The notes under the pieces: generated by a model
Seen by the model: the letters and a program-made list of their open reading frames with translations, nothing else
Told to the model about the DNA's origin: nothing
The model's database searches: none
In this document: positions 50,601-63,734 of the stretch, piece by piece
Numbering within the stretch: position 1 is the first letter of the stretch
How the letters are laid out: each line of letters opens with the position of its first letter
Assembly: GCF_014898815.1 (NCBI RefSeq)
Contig: NW_026515544.1
Span: forward strand, 310,001 to 374,000
DNA length: 64,000 nt
DNA from: Panonychus citri
Lineage: Eukaryota; Arthropoda; Arachnida; Trombidiformes; Tetranychidae
Direction: 5' to 3'
Program-made: the position numbers and the translations under genes

Positions 50601-53600
50601 ACTGGCTACAGATACAGATTATCGTAACCTAAATTGGTAATGACCAGTAACATACCCAAGTAATAATAATAATATTTATATCGATTATGAAATGTATACA
50701 AATTAATGTTAATTACCCATATTGACCAGTCCATTATTATTGTAAACTGTACCGAGATGAGGTCCAGAGAGGCTTAAAAAGGTATAAAATTTTGATCGCC
50801 ATTGGTACATTTCCGGATGAGATATACAAGCTCGAATGATAATATTACCAAGTGAGTGACCAATGAAACTGAATAAATGATGAAACAAAAAAGGAAGCAA
50901 AGAAAAGCAATTAAGATTCATTAATTAGGTGGTAAAACCATTCAACTGACCAATAATAGAATGAAAAATTTATCTTGATAAATTCTGTACTGTTAACCAG
51001 CAAACAATTGACTTTACACTAATTAGCCAACAGTTATTACAATTATAATTAATTGTTTCAGTTGAGTGTTGTTAATTTTCATCATTATCGTCAACACCAT
51101 TAAATTTTATCCCTTTTTTATATATCAAAACATTTCATTCTAACGTTTCTTTTTTCATAATCTTTAAAAAGTTCTGAATCAACTGAATCTCATGCCATGA
51201 GTGGACATTAATGGGTGTAATCTTAATGAAAGTTGACTGTGTTGACCTAGAATGAGCTGTTTCATCATAAAGATTCATGGTTGACTCAGAATTATCCTCA
51301 TGTAAAAGGAAGAAGAAAGGAAAATAATTCTGTTCTTCTGGAGGAAAAAAATTCTTACTCCATAATGATAATAATGAGAAAAAAAAAGTTCATTAATAGG
51401 AATAATCTACCCATGAGTGAGGCGACAATTTAATAATAGGATAAAACTACGATGCCAGAATTCAATCAAGAATATCAGTTGATTTTTAAAAATCTCACAT
51501 GAATAGTTGATACTTAATCAAGATCGATAAGTAATCAATTGATCAAAGATCAGAGTCAATTAAACAGTGAATGATAATGAGATGATGAGGATGTCAATTA
51601 AGTGAAAGAAGATTTAAAAAAAAATAGAGATCAAGATGACAAATGATTAAAAGGATGATCCATGCAACTATCTATGACTATCATCTCTATAAGAAATTCA
51701 GAAGATGAATAAAAAACACCAAACAATTTATTCTGAAAACAGAATACAATAATAATCATGATAATAGTTACATGAAAATGTCTGAATTGACTGAAAAATG
51801 ATTTATGATGTTAAATTGCTTGGCTTAACCAATCTCAGCATGTGTTGTTATTCAACTGGTATTTTATCATCATCATGATAAACATGATTATCTTCATGAT
51901 ACAATTGAAATCAAAATATTAATAATAGTAACTCATCCAGTGGATCTATTTTATCAATACACTGGGATGAACATGTTATTGTAACAAATTGATTTCTCAT
52001 TGAAGGAATCGTTTATTGGAACTTTTTTTTCATTCATCTAATATCATGAAACCTTGAAAAAAAAATTTTCCAAGCAACAAGTTTGATTTAAACAGCAATG
52101 AAATTCTGAAAGTTCAGAGGTTCACAGTTCAGTTGGAATTGTCAAGGTTACATTATTATTATTATTATTTATTATCTTACTTAATTTCCTAACGTCTTAT
52201 TTTGATAATCATCATCTAATAAAACTGAGATAATGATTATGATCAACATCAAATATATTAATTGGTATTTGTGTTCAATAATCATTATCATCAAGATAGT
52301 ATTAATATTAATCTCTTGCGTTATTAATACCAAAGGTATTCAGGTGAAAACAAAGGACAAAGATGAGGATGACAATCATGATGAACTATTAAATGAATGA
52401 GAATGATAAATATCTAGAATATTGAAAAATATAACGATTAGAATGAAGTTATAATGAAAAATCATCACATTGATAATCATAATTATCTTCATCAACTCAA
52501 CAGGATAATATTCAATCTTGGTTGAAGAATTGAAGCTAAATTGCTTAGTATTAATAAATGTTAATTAAAGACAATATATGATTATTATTACCATTGATGA
52601 TGATCATAATTGCGCATCTCATTCATATTTTGTTTTAGCAACAAGGACAATAATATGATTCATTTTCCCCTGAACCAGAATTCTGGTGTTATATATTGAA
52701 ATCGATAAGAGGTTAAGTTGTAAGATGAATCAAAATCAATGGGAAACGATAAGACGAAAATGTTATCATGATTAAATTAAAAATTAGTAGACAAGTAAAA
52801 AAAAGAGTTGATTGTCAATACTGTTTCAATTGTTCCCAAACAATCAACAGAATTGCAAAGAAAAAAGTGTTACGAAATGAACTGCCCAATGTCCAAGGAA
52901 AAAATTGGTTATAATAATTGAAATTCAATACCTAATATTCAATCAATATTTACTATCTATTGCTATTTTATACCTCCCCTTGAATCATGATTATGACCAT
53001 TGGTCAGTATTTTTTTTTCTCGATCTAGTTTTATGTTTGTATTACGTTGAGAAAATCGAGAAGGAAAAAAGAAACAAAAATGTACTTGTCGAAATTACTT
53101 CTTGACATTGATCTTATTAGTGGAATTAAATTGTTGATGGTTTGTTGATTGTCATCATGTTTTATGCATGTGTAAATGTCTATCTTGATTCTGAAGTGGA
53201 AAAAAAAAGTTCTGAACTGCTACAAGATTAAGATGATGATAAACTCTTGCCACTTTAAGTTAACATTGAAAGATGAGAATAAAATTTTCCTGTGAGTTTA
53301 CCCATGTAATAAATGATAATACATTTACTATGAACACTGGGATTCACATGAAGAAACAAACGTTAATTAACCATGATTAATATTCATTTACTGGGATAAT
53401 TAAGTTCCATTTGAAAAATAATCAACAAAATATCAAACTTTCATCAGGAGCAACAATTGTATCTACTGTTAAGAGTAATTTTTGTGAACATTATCAAAAT
53501 TTATCCTCTCATGTTATCGTTATACTGATTCATCATTATTCAGAACGAACTTGTGAATATCAATCGAAATTCAATCTCATCATCTGAATTCTATCTCAGC

Positions 53601-55076
53601 ATTAGAGATAAAGTTAATGTCCACTAAATGAAAAAACTGATAATAGACTTTTGCTCATCAGGTGAGATAAGTTGACCATTAGAATTACTGACAAAACAGC
53701 TGAGTAGATATTATTCAATTTCCTCCAATTTTTATCATGAAACTTCAATCGAAATAGCTAAAGATGTAGATTATCATCGAACGAATAATAAAATGTAACA
53801 ATACCTGAGAATATTGATAATTCAAGGTATTAGTATCTCTTATCGCCAAGATAAACCATAAGATTTATGATTTACTAGATTCACTTTGGATTAATGTTAA
53901 TCTGATATCAAGAATCATGAACAGTAAGTTAGAGGGAATTTAAATGCTTAGATAATACAAAATGAAACTATTAGCATCCATAAAATGATTATATGTATAT
54001 TTTGATTGTTGGGATGAGGAAAATGATGATGAATAGTGGGTGTCAAGGTTAGCTATCTGATTGTTAACTGAACAATGTCATCAGCATTACATGGTGAATG
54101 GTGGATGGTAAATGACAAAGATAAGTGAGAAAAAATATATTAAGGAAATGAGAAAAAAACAGTTTGCATCAATTTACTGGATGAAATATCATCTCTGATG
54201 ATTATGAGAGATGAATCTGTGGATGGATGAGGATGAGAGATAATAATCTGATTGTTTACAGGTTGATAATGTAATTAAACCCACACGCGGTTACACATTA
54301 TGATTGTATGTGTCGCGCTGTTTACAGGGTGATACATTTTTTTTGCATTAGCAAATGTGATTTGAAAGGAGGATGAAAACAAAGTGAGTTGTTTACGAGA
54401 AGATAGATGATTATGACTTATTTTATGGGTGGGAAGGATCAACACACCGGAAAAGGAATTAGTATTTCCATTGAATATTACATTTCCAATGGAAAAGGAC
54501 GGAAGTTCTTGGTGATGAGAGAAAGAGATAAATAGACAGAAATAGAAAGAGGTTATGATGTTAGTCAGGCTACATGGTGAGTGAAAGATTCATAAAGAAT
54601 CTGAATTATAATGGAAGAAAGAAAAGATTATGATGATGATAAAGATTCAAGATAGAGATCAAGTAGTGAGAAGAGAAAGACTTCAGGACAAAGATAATTT
54701 TGTCGAGTAGTAGTGAAGAAGAAGAGAAAAAATAGAATTGAATTACATGAGAAAAATAATGAAACTCTGAATCGAGTTGACAAGAAAAATGTGAAAATTA
54801 TGAAATCAAATTGATTGCGTATCATTGTAATGATAATAGTAAACAAAGATCAACAGGATTAACAATAAACAAAGTAAATAAATTATTCGATTTAATTGGT
54901 CAGATTGGCAATTATACTTCTAAACAACGAAAAAAGGTTTTACATGAGATCGATCACACAACAAGCGGAAAAAATGAATCGATGGGAATAAAATTATTTC
55001 GAAATCAAGAGTAAGAATCATAGAGCCAATACATTGGTGAAGTGAGTAGGAGGTTAATCATATAAAAAAGAGAAAT

Positions 55077-55130
<54 letters not shown>

Positions 55131-55708
55131 GAACCAATTGTTAAGTTAGCTAACCTAAAGTATTGATGAATTTCAATCGAAAACAGGCTGAATATCATCT
55201 CGAATTTATAAAATTAAGGATATTAAATGTGTGTAAGGATCTCAACAGAATTTGATGAACACTAAAATCTAATAAACTTTACATAATCCTGAAAGTTGAA
55301 GCCTGAACAAGTAGATTCTTGAACTGAACGAGCAAATATGAAAAATCATGTAGATTATATTTTAATATCTTTACTGAATAACGATTATTTTGGTTCCTTT
55401 TTCGGTTTTATAGGATCAACAAGAAAGTAGGTCAATCTTATTGATTGAATTCAACTAGCAGGATCAATCGATTTGTAGTCATAGGAGTGATAGTATTTGA
55501 TGTTGTTGTTGTTGTTACAAAATATCATAGTAAGAAAAGACAGAAGATAAAGATGATAAAGAGAAAAAAAATTATCGAAAATCAAGTATCGACCATAGAG
55601 TTACCATTGATTCGAGTGTCTAATAATGTACAATTTAATATTATCAAAGATTCAAGAACAAATCTCTGAACAGTAACCAAAACAGTTACGAAAATAATTG
55701 TTTCATGG

Positions 55709-55752
<44 letters not shown>

Positions 55753-58700
55753 ATCTTATCTCACTCCCATTTCCTCTATCAATTGATTTACTTGATTTTT
55801 ATTGGACTTCCCTTTTGTTTCATATGCTTACAATAATACAAATATTGAATATCAAATTGACTGTGATAATTATTTAATTTTCTGATTATTATTATATTGT
55901 GACATATAATTTTGGTTAATTATCAATAGCGACCAATTAAAGTTGATTAAAGTTTACTACGTATAAAGACATGAATGACTCTATGTCAGCCATAAGGGAT
56001 TGGTGGACAATCCCATTGATTAAAATTTAAAGCATTTCATCAATGGTGATTAGATTAATATAAACTCGATTAAAAGATTGATTAGAAAACATGAATTGAT
56101 CCAATAGTGGACATGAGAAATGTCGAGGAAAAAATATTTAAACAATTGTAAGGGTAAATTAATCACTTAATGATTTGATGGAAGTGATAACAATTAGTAA
56201 ATTGAATTGTTGAGATGTGGTTAACTGAATGAATAACTAATAGGTGATGTAATACTAATTTAATAATTAAAGGAGTGATTGAAAATCAATACAAGACAAA
56301 TAGATTATCAAAAACCATCATCAAATTGTAACAATGGTGAAAAAAGTAACAAAGACAATTTATAGTTAATTGTATTGGGCAAAAATAAATGATGAGGATG
56401 AAAACACAGGTTATCATCATCATCATCACGAGTCACGTAATAAATTTGATGATACAAATATAAATCATCCTCATCATGATGAGTGAAGATATGACAACAA
56501 CATGACAATAAAAGCTCACATTATATTTTATTAAACATAAGTTACTCTTAACAATCAACATGATGACGAGTATTTAGTTGCCCATCCCATGAAGATATAA
56601 GATTAACTTAACTTCATCTGATATCTATGAATAATCAAGTAGATTAACATGAAAATTCATGAGCATAAATTGTGAATATCAACTAATAATATACACTGAA
56701 AGATATGATAATAAATAAATTCAATTGCGTGATTAGATAATGAGAGATTGAATAAGCAAAGTTTGGGATCATTTTGATTAGAAATAGTCTTCAATTAATG
56801 AGATACAATTAAGGTAAAAATATTTATATTAATATTAATAAGCAAAAACTTTTTTCAAATTGTTGTTAAAAGTCAATTGTAAATTTAAATAGCAAATAAC
56901 AGTTATTATTGTGTTACAATAATATTAATTGTTATTAATTGTATTCGGATTGTCCCTCGGAATAACTAAATTCAATTCTTGTAACATCATATCTAATACA
57001 CACTGTCATTGTAATTGTGTCAAGTTATGTAAGAGCTTAAGTAACTAATTAACTTTTTCCTGGTTGTTATTGTCATGATGATGTTAATTATCAGAAAACA
57101 ATTGATATCGGACTTTTCTTTTGCTGATGCTATTAGACTGGACATCATCAGTTAGATTGATCCTTTGGCTTTAATGTTAATATTGGTTGATAACAACAAC
57201 AATAACTGTCCATCTATAACTGACCCGAATTCAGATTGACCATGGAAAGAGGGAGGAGGCAGAAAAAAGTGCAATATCAACAAGAAAAAAAAAATCATCT
57301 CAAGATTGAAAGTAATTTAATACAAATGTTAACCTAATGGAGTGTGTGTCCAGTTCTCGTTTCCATCTTGATTAAGGTTTACTAAATTAAGTTGATTCAT
57401 CAATTCTTACCATCATCATGATCCCATTTGCATATAATCATCGTATACAAAAAGCATGGGAACAATTTAGACTTTATTCCTGATTAATCATTAAGAGCAA
57501 AGAGGCGGAAAAATGGCTCAAGTAAATTGTGATCAATTTTGATTATGTATTAATAAGATTAACTTCAAATTAATGTCCAGGAATAAAATTAAATTTCGTA
57601 ATTAAACTTAATAACGATCTTGTTTTTATTAAACTTGGGATATTTAGATTAACTTCCCATAATCATATCAACACGAATTGAAAGCAATTTAATTGTTAAC
57701 ATGGTTACAAGATGAATTAACTTGAATATCCACTAGAAATTGTTATATTACATCAAAAGCTAAAAGTTATGATTAAAGTTAAAAAAAAGTAACTAAATAA
57801 CAATAATCACGCTAATAGTTACATGTCATTAATATAATTATCCTACTGATTATGATGAAAATTAAATCTAATTAATCATAATCATGAATTTTCACAACTG
57901 AAGCTTATTCATTTAAATGATAGAAAATAATTGCTGATAGATTTTGATTAGTTACGTAACGAGAATGGACATCAACTGTTATTGGGTTTAAGAAATTACA
58001 ATCCATTGATAATAAATTGCAACAATTTAATAGTGGATTTTAAATCTAATGCAATTGGCTTTATGTTTAAACTTTGCAGATTAGATTGATGATCTAAAAT
58101 TGAAAGTTCTATGGGATAACCTTTGCCATTGAGAAAATCAATGTTACCCTGTGTTCATGGGAATATTTCATTTCCAGTTTGGAAAGATAGATGAGTATAA
58201 CTGTAGATATTAATGTAATAAATTATTTTACTCATGAAATTTTATTATTTTTCTTTGTGAAAAAAAATATATTACTCAGAATGTCCAGAGGAAAGTTTGT
58301 TTTTCTGCTGAATCGGGAAGAAGATTGATAAAAGTAATTTGGTGAATAATGAAAAATCATGGAAACTGAATTTTCTGCAACGTGAATTTTTATTTCAAAA
58401 ATTCATAACTTGTTGAATTAACTAGTGAGTTTTATATTATAATAGTTGAATAATAATTTAGTAATATAACCAAATCATTGAGCTTTTGGTTTGTTTGACT
58501 AACAAGATTATTGAAGGAGCTTCTGTTAATTCAATCGGTTGATTGGGTTAATTGGGTCTTGATTTGTTTCAATCAAGGATTGAATAATTAAGAGAATTGC
58601 TGATAATTTAGAATCACGTTGAGAATCAAAGATAAATTGTTGACGTTTTCCAAGAAAGACATGCAATTGATTACAATGAACAATCTATCTTGTCAGTTGC

Positions 58701-61700
58701 AATTGATATTAAATTGGATTAAAATTGATTAAACCTTGTAAGTGATTACAAAGGTAACCTTTAACTATTGTATTGTCAGTTTGAAATGAAGGTCTGATGA
58801 TGACAATTAAACAATCAATTATGATCACAATTATAACGTAATTGATAAGAGAAGTAAATTAAATAGATTTACCTTATTTTGGCTGGATCAAGAGCGTACA
58901 CTTCAATATGATAATTAATCTCTTGGACTAGTCGAGCGGTCATCACATCGAAACTTTCAAAAGTTTCACCTTGATTTTTCTGGGACATTAAGAATTCAAA
59001 GTTTGTTGTTGGCAGTCCAATTTCGAGATATGTTTTCACCAATCTTAGATCAGCACTATTACCCCCCAGTCCATGGACACAGACAACGAGATGAAGGCCA
59101 TCAGTGCTGAAGGCTCTTAAATCGGGGTCACATTGGAAATAAGGTATTCGGGAGGCAAGACTAGTAAAATCGGAATAAATGTTCCATCCGCGAGATTTAA
59201 GGTCAGTCAAAGTTCTGAAATCTTCTTTACTTTTAACGAAAGTTATAAGGTCAGAGGTTATTGCTGAAAGGCGCTTCAAACTTGGCATGGGTTCTTCATC
59301 ATCTCCAGCTGAACAGGAGCACTTTGTATCCCCACAAATGAAACATTCATTATTCTTAAGGATATCAAGTATGCTACAATTACTATCGACAGTAGTTGCT
59401 TGTCGTGGTTCGACTTTTATTTTGGTTTTTTGGCGATATCGAACTGCACCATTAACATCAGTCAAAGTATTGAAATTATCGTTAGATGATTGGTTGGCTT
59501 GATTATGATTAGATTGTTGATTTGTTAATAGATGAATATTATCACTGGTTATGGTGAATGGAGGATTTTCCGCTTTAGGAGTTAAAAGATCCTCTTCACT
59601 GTCTTCTTCATTGGCTTCAGCTCCTTCTTCAATTTCACCGCCATCTTGTTTATTATTATCTGGATCACTTTCATCAGCTTGTTCAGTGAATTGAATTGGT
59701 GGCTTTGGGAAATAAACGGTACCTTGAAATTCTGGAGTATCTGATTTCCGTTCATCAGATAATTTCTTTTTCAGTGTTTTATCACGAAAGTTTTCAGGCG
59801 GTTTAACTGGAGTGTTGAGTAAATTATTTGAACTTTCGCTAATTTTTAACGATGAGAAAGCTAATTGAAATTGCTTGGAGCTTTTCTTGGCTGTTGCTTT
59901 TATCCTCGAATTGAGATCGGGTAAAGATTCACTATTTTTGATCGCTTTGAAAGCTGAAGAAACTGAATTGTAATCCGAAGATGAAGATGATGAGGAATGA
60001 CAAGGTTCCGATGGTTCGATTATCTCATGGTCAAATTTTCTAAAGCCAAGTAGAGTAACATTGGAATGTATTTCGGTGGCACTGGTACTATTTGGAAGGT
60101 AAGGTGAGTAACATACTTTTTCTGATCTTTTACTATTACCATAACCAGCAACGTTTCCACCACCACGACTAGAGATTGGTGAGTATTCCTCTTTTCCTTT
60201 ATTGTAGCCAAAATTGAGACGATTTAAATTGTTGAGAAATTTTTCTCGAAGATTCTTTTTACCTCCATGTCCATTGGTTGAGGTTGAACAACTTGCCGTA
60301 GCTTCGAGTAACATTTGTTCCGATTCTCTTTCGCTACTTATTGAAGAGGAAAGAGTAGTAAGTGATGAATTGGATGATGATTGAAGTAATTGTGGTGATT
60401 CAGAATCAAATTGTTCCTCGTAAATTATTGGCAATGTATTTGCATCACCATCCATTGCAAGACACTCAACATTACACTGAGGCAACAGGGTGAGGTAAGA
60501 TGATTTCCTGAGTTGGTCACTTATCTCATTGAAAAGGGCAGTGTTTTGGTCACAAATTGAGTAAATTGATTTCTTTGGTTTCTCTATGGTAAAAAAGGCT
60601 TCCGAAAATCGTTTAATACGATGAAGATGATGTACCTTTGCTAGATATTGAATTATTTTATCATTGTGAGTAACAATTTTAAGAAATGATTGCCATAAAA
60701 GTATAGCAAAACTACAAATATGAGCCATGTCATTTTCAACTAGAGTCACATAATCGTCTGGACGGTCTGGGGATAGGCTATAATTAAGATGTGATGAGGA
60801 TGAATTTGTGAATGAAGCTGATGAGGAAGATGAAGAGGATGAGGATGAGGATGAAGAAGATGAGGAAGATGATGATTTTATGATAAAATCATTGATATTT
60901 GAATCACGGGGAAAGGTTGAATTCTGATATGAAATGATTGGAGTAGATGAGGTATTTGAAAAGTTTTCAATTGAACTTTGGTAGCATTTTTTTGCTAATC
61001 CGCTTAGATTTTTGGTTGAAAAAGATAAATCAAGTTTAACGTATTTCGCCTGAATCCAGGGTGGTAACATGTTTATGTATTCCCTTAATTTTTTACGTAG
61101 CTTAATTATGGCGGTTAACATTATTGAACACATTTGCCAGTGGATTAATTGAGCTCGTCTCATTCGTAAGGCCTTCATTTCTGGTCCCATTTTGTCAAGA
61201 TCGGGAAATGAATTAAGTGAACAGCCAAACAGTAAAATATCATAACTTTGGGTTTCATATTCACTTGAATCTTTACCGTTTCCTTTCTGTTTACTTGGTT
61301 TTAACATGTATGGTAAGCAAAGGGTAATCAGGAGCCATGAATGGTAATCGTTATGGCAGAAAGGTGAAAATAATCAAAGATTACAGGTAAATGATAATGG
61401 AGACCACGGAAAAGGTCAAAGTGAAGGATTAACTGGCGAGAGGCAACACATTCAACGGAGGTTGATGAATGACTTGGAACGTAGTCTTGATCTGTAAACC
61501 ATAATTCAACATCGAGTAGAAAGATTGTCTTGTTAATTACTTCAACAGCAGTAGAAATGTCAACTAAAAGGTGAATTTTAAAATTGATAACATCGTTTAA
61601 AATCATCTCTTCATTTTTAAACATAATCGGGAATGTTTTACTAACAGCGGAACCATTGATAATACATGGAGGAAATACAATGTTTTCCGATTGGGTTTTT

Positions 61701-62105
61701 ATCATGGATGCAGAGGTTTGATTGGAACGAGCATCGGTAAAATTAACTTCCACTTTATGAGGTATTTTAGATCCAACTTTAGGAGTAACTCGAATCTGAT
61801 ATAGTCTTAAGAAGAAAAGAAAAACATTTAAAATGAGAATCCAGGCAAGTTCTATTGAACGTTGAAACGAATTGATAAAAAAGATGGATGAAGGTAAGAG
61901 AGATAAACTTGAATAGAAGAAAATTTAACGAAATGTAAGGGTAAGTAATGGAAGAAATTGTAAAATCAATAAGATTTGAAAAAAAAGAAAAAAAAATCAA
62001 TTTAAAAATGAAAGAAAATGAGACTTACCCTCGTTGGAATAGGTTAATGTTCACAAATTTATTCAATTCAACGGAGAAATCAACAATGGCCTGAATGGAT
62101 CCCAT
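47624..62105 (-). CDS. FAM135: FAM135 lipase-like protein, with apparent one-base deletion
   Basis: FAM135 proteins combine an N-terminal FAM135 domain with a C-terminal DUF676 serine-esterase-like domain; the substrate is unknown. Exons (minus): 62105-62029, 61805-58873, 50868-50717, 49448-49221, 47829-47624. The start reads MGSIQAIVDFSVELNKF, matching family N-termini. FGCSLNSFPDLDKMGPEMKA and RRAQLIHWQMC are hallmark stretches. A disordered middle holds a poly-Ser run (about 60780-60880) and an acidic patch. The hydrolase part has VVCVHGLGG (oxyanion), FIGHSLGN (Ser about 1009), SGPHLGT, GSSQDHYVP (candidate Asp), VHHALS (candidate His) and IGRAAHIAVLDSELF. One base is missing near 61329-61334, where TCC-TGA would read TCC-CTG; repaired length is 1198 residues, in the family range. 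Splice phases all agree. Confidence 0.9.
55081..55128. repeat. (GA)n microsatellite, 48 bp
   Basis: The longest perfect dinucleotide repeat in the window, inside FAM135 intron 2. Confidence 0.95.
55712..55751. repeat. (CT)n microsatellite, about 40 bp
   Basis: Lies 584 bases after the (GA)n tract and is its reverse complement, so the pair could form a hairpin in the FAM135 pre-mRNA. Confidence 0.95.
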
Positions 62106-63404
62106 GGTTGATTAATGGAAATTCTCAAATTTGGTGAACAATTAACTGGAAATTAACGCGATTCGCTTTTCTCATTGGAAAAAGAAACCGAAAGAAACAA
62201 AATAAACATGAAGAGAAACAGAAACAGAAGAAAAGAAAGACAAAAAGACAGAGAAAAGTAAAAAGATAGAAAGAGAAAATAAAAATGAAAATGATCGTAG
62301 AGAAGAAGAAAACAAAAAGTAGAAGGATAATTATTCACAATACAAGTAGAGAAAATGATGAGTTAATTGATGAGAAGGTTATTGATTACAACTGATTGTA
62401 TGGCGAATATTAAATCCAATTAATTGTGGATTGATTAGAAATTGAATTTCCATAATTTACTTTTATTTACCATAAGAAATTGTGTCAATAACAAGGCAAC
62501 TTTTAGTCTTTACTCACAGAGGGCAGAGTTTCAGTGGATCACCAGAGTAAAATTAATTATGTTTTAACAATGGAAATTAATTGTTCATGTAATTTAATAA
62601 TTGTTTCAATGATTTATTCCATCCAGAAGAAAAGATCAGGGACATACACACATATTGGAGATAATTGATGGTGAAAATAAAACGGAAAACAATCAACCGG
62701 TGAAACAGTTAATCATATGAAGAAAGTGATTGTTAGGATTTGTTTTTGTTTCTAAAGTGAAAACAACACAATTGTAAATCTCCAAGTGAACAAGGTAATT
62801 GTTAATTAAATTAACTGTCTCTTTTTCTTTATAATTTAAAGTGACTCCAGTTAATTGTAAGAATTTATGATTCTCTGGTGAATTAATAGGAGAACATTTT
62901 AAAGTAAAAGTAACATGAGAAATGACAATGATAAGATTAACAAGGTTGAATTTTTTTTTCTCTTACTACTTGTTAAGCTTTTACAGGTGAATCTTGATTG
63001 TTACTCATGTTAATCTGACAATTATTATTTTGTTTTGTCTCTTGTGTTGGTTGACAGTTAATAACCTTGTAAATTAGAATGAAATTAATTAGAAGACAAG
63101 AAGAGATGATGAAAAATATTAAGATTACCGGTAAACAACAAAGAGTATCAATGGCATCTACAGTTTCCTTTTGGTAATCTAATCATCTGTCAAATGGAAA
63201 CAATGAGAATTTAAATTGTTTCTTAATTACAATTAAATTGTTCTTCTCTTTTTTTTTATATCTTCTTCTCATTCATCTAGTTTAATTGTTCTTTTTCTTT
63301 CTCTTTCTCTTTTAGATTTCGCGATTTCTCTGTGATCTTCTTTTACCTTTTCTTTGATATTCTATTGGCCTTTGTTTGTTTATTTTCTTCGCATCTTGGT
63401 AACT
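62106..63404. other. Divergent intergenic region between FAM135 and the SAM gene
   Basis: About 1.3 kb with the promoters and 5' UTRs of both genes. It includes a CTTTTTCTTTCTC pyrimidine tract at 63290-63315 followed by AG, which may be a leader-intron acceptor. There is no other coding sequence. Confidence 0.5.
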
Positions 63405-63734
63405 ATGATTAATCGCGAAGGATCAACGGCTTCTCAAAGTGAAAGAAAAGGACCTAAACATGTCGTCAATTGGAATAATGGTGATGTCATGAAATGGTTA
63501 AAGCGACATTGTGAAGAGTATTATGGTTTGTATGGTCATCTTTTCCTGGAACATGAGATTACCGGTCGATCTTTGGTCAGAATCTCTGAGGTTACCCTAC
63601 AGCGAATGGGAATTTCTAATCCTCAACATTGTGATGAGATTTGTCGGATTATCTTTAAGCTTAAACTGAAAAGTGATATTCCCGAATTACTTGATTTGGA
63701 CAAGAAATCGGAAAATTCAACTCCCTACCATTGA
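63405..63734 (+). CDS. ave: SAM-domain protein, aveugle/SAMD12-like
   Basis: A small SAM protein of 109 residues. In Drosophila the homologue Aveugle (Hyphen) binds the SAM domain of CNK and is needed for Ras-to-Raf signalling below EGFR. The SAM domain spans about 20-90: VVNWNNGDVMKWLKRHCEEY, LFLEHEITGRSLVRI, LQRMGISNPQHCDEI and IFKLKLKSDI, matching the compact Aveugle/SAMD12 layout, including the conserved ITGR and LQRMG motifs. I chose the ATG at 63405; an upstream ATG at 63354 would add a hydrophobic stretch (IFYWPLFVYFLRIL) foreign to the family and probably 5' UTR. A single coding exon ends at TGA 63732-63734. The gene is complete in the window. Confidence 0.85.
   Translation: MINREGSTASQSERKGPKHVVNWNNGDVMKWLKRHCEEYYGLYGHLFLEHEITGRSLVRISEVTLQRMGISNPQHCDEICRIIFKLKLKSDIPELLDLDKKSENSTPYH

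Larger units (their letters stand above)
50869..58872 (-). other. FAM135 intron 2 (8.0 kb)
   Basis: Separates the exon ending at LDPAKI from the exon that carries the catalytic Ser. It holds two long dinucleotide repeats and many short ORFs without family features. No nested gene or transposon is recognised. It is by far the largest intron in the window. Confidence 0.6.

Noticed and set aside
54811..55014. Plus-strand ORF in FAM135 intron 2 ending near a GTAAGA donor-like site
   Set aside because: The composition is not obviously repetitive, but there is no recognisable domain, no clear acceptor and no partner exon. Too weak to annotate.
55445..55669. Small plus-strand ORF with a Val-rich hydrophobic stretch in FAM135 intron 2
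   Set aside because: Starts at TTG, the Val run comes from a GTT repeat, and there is no splice context.
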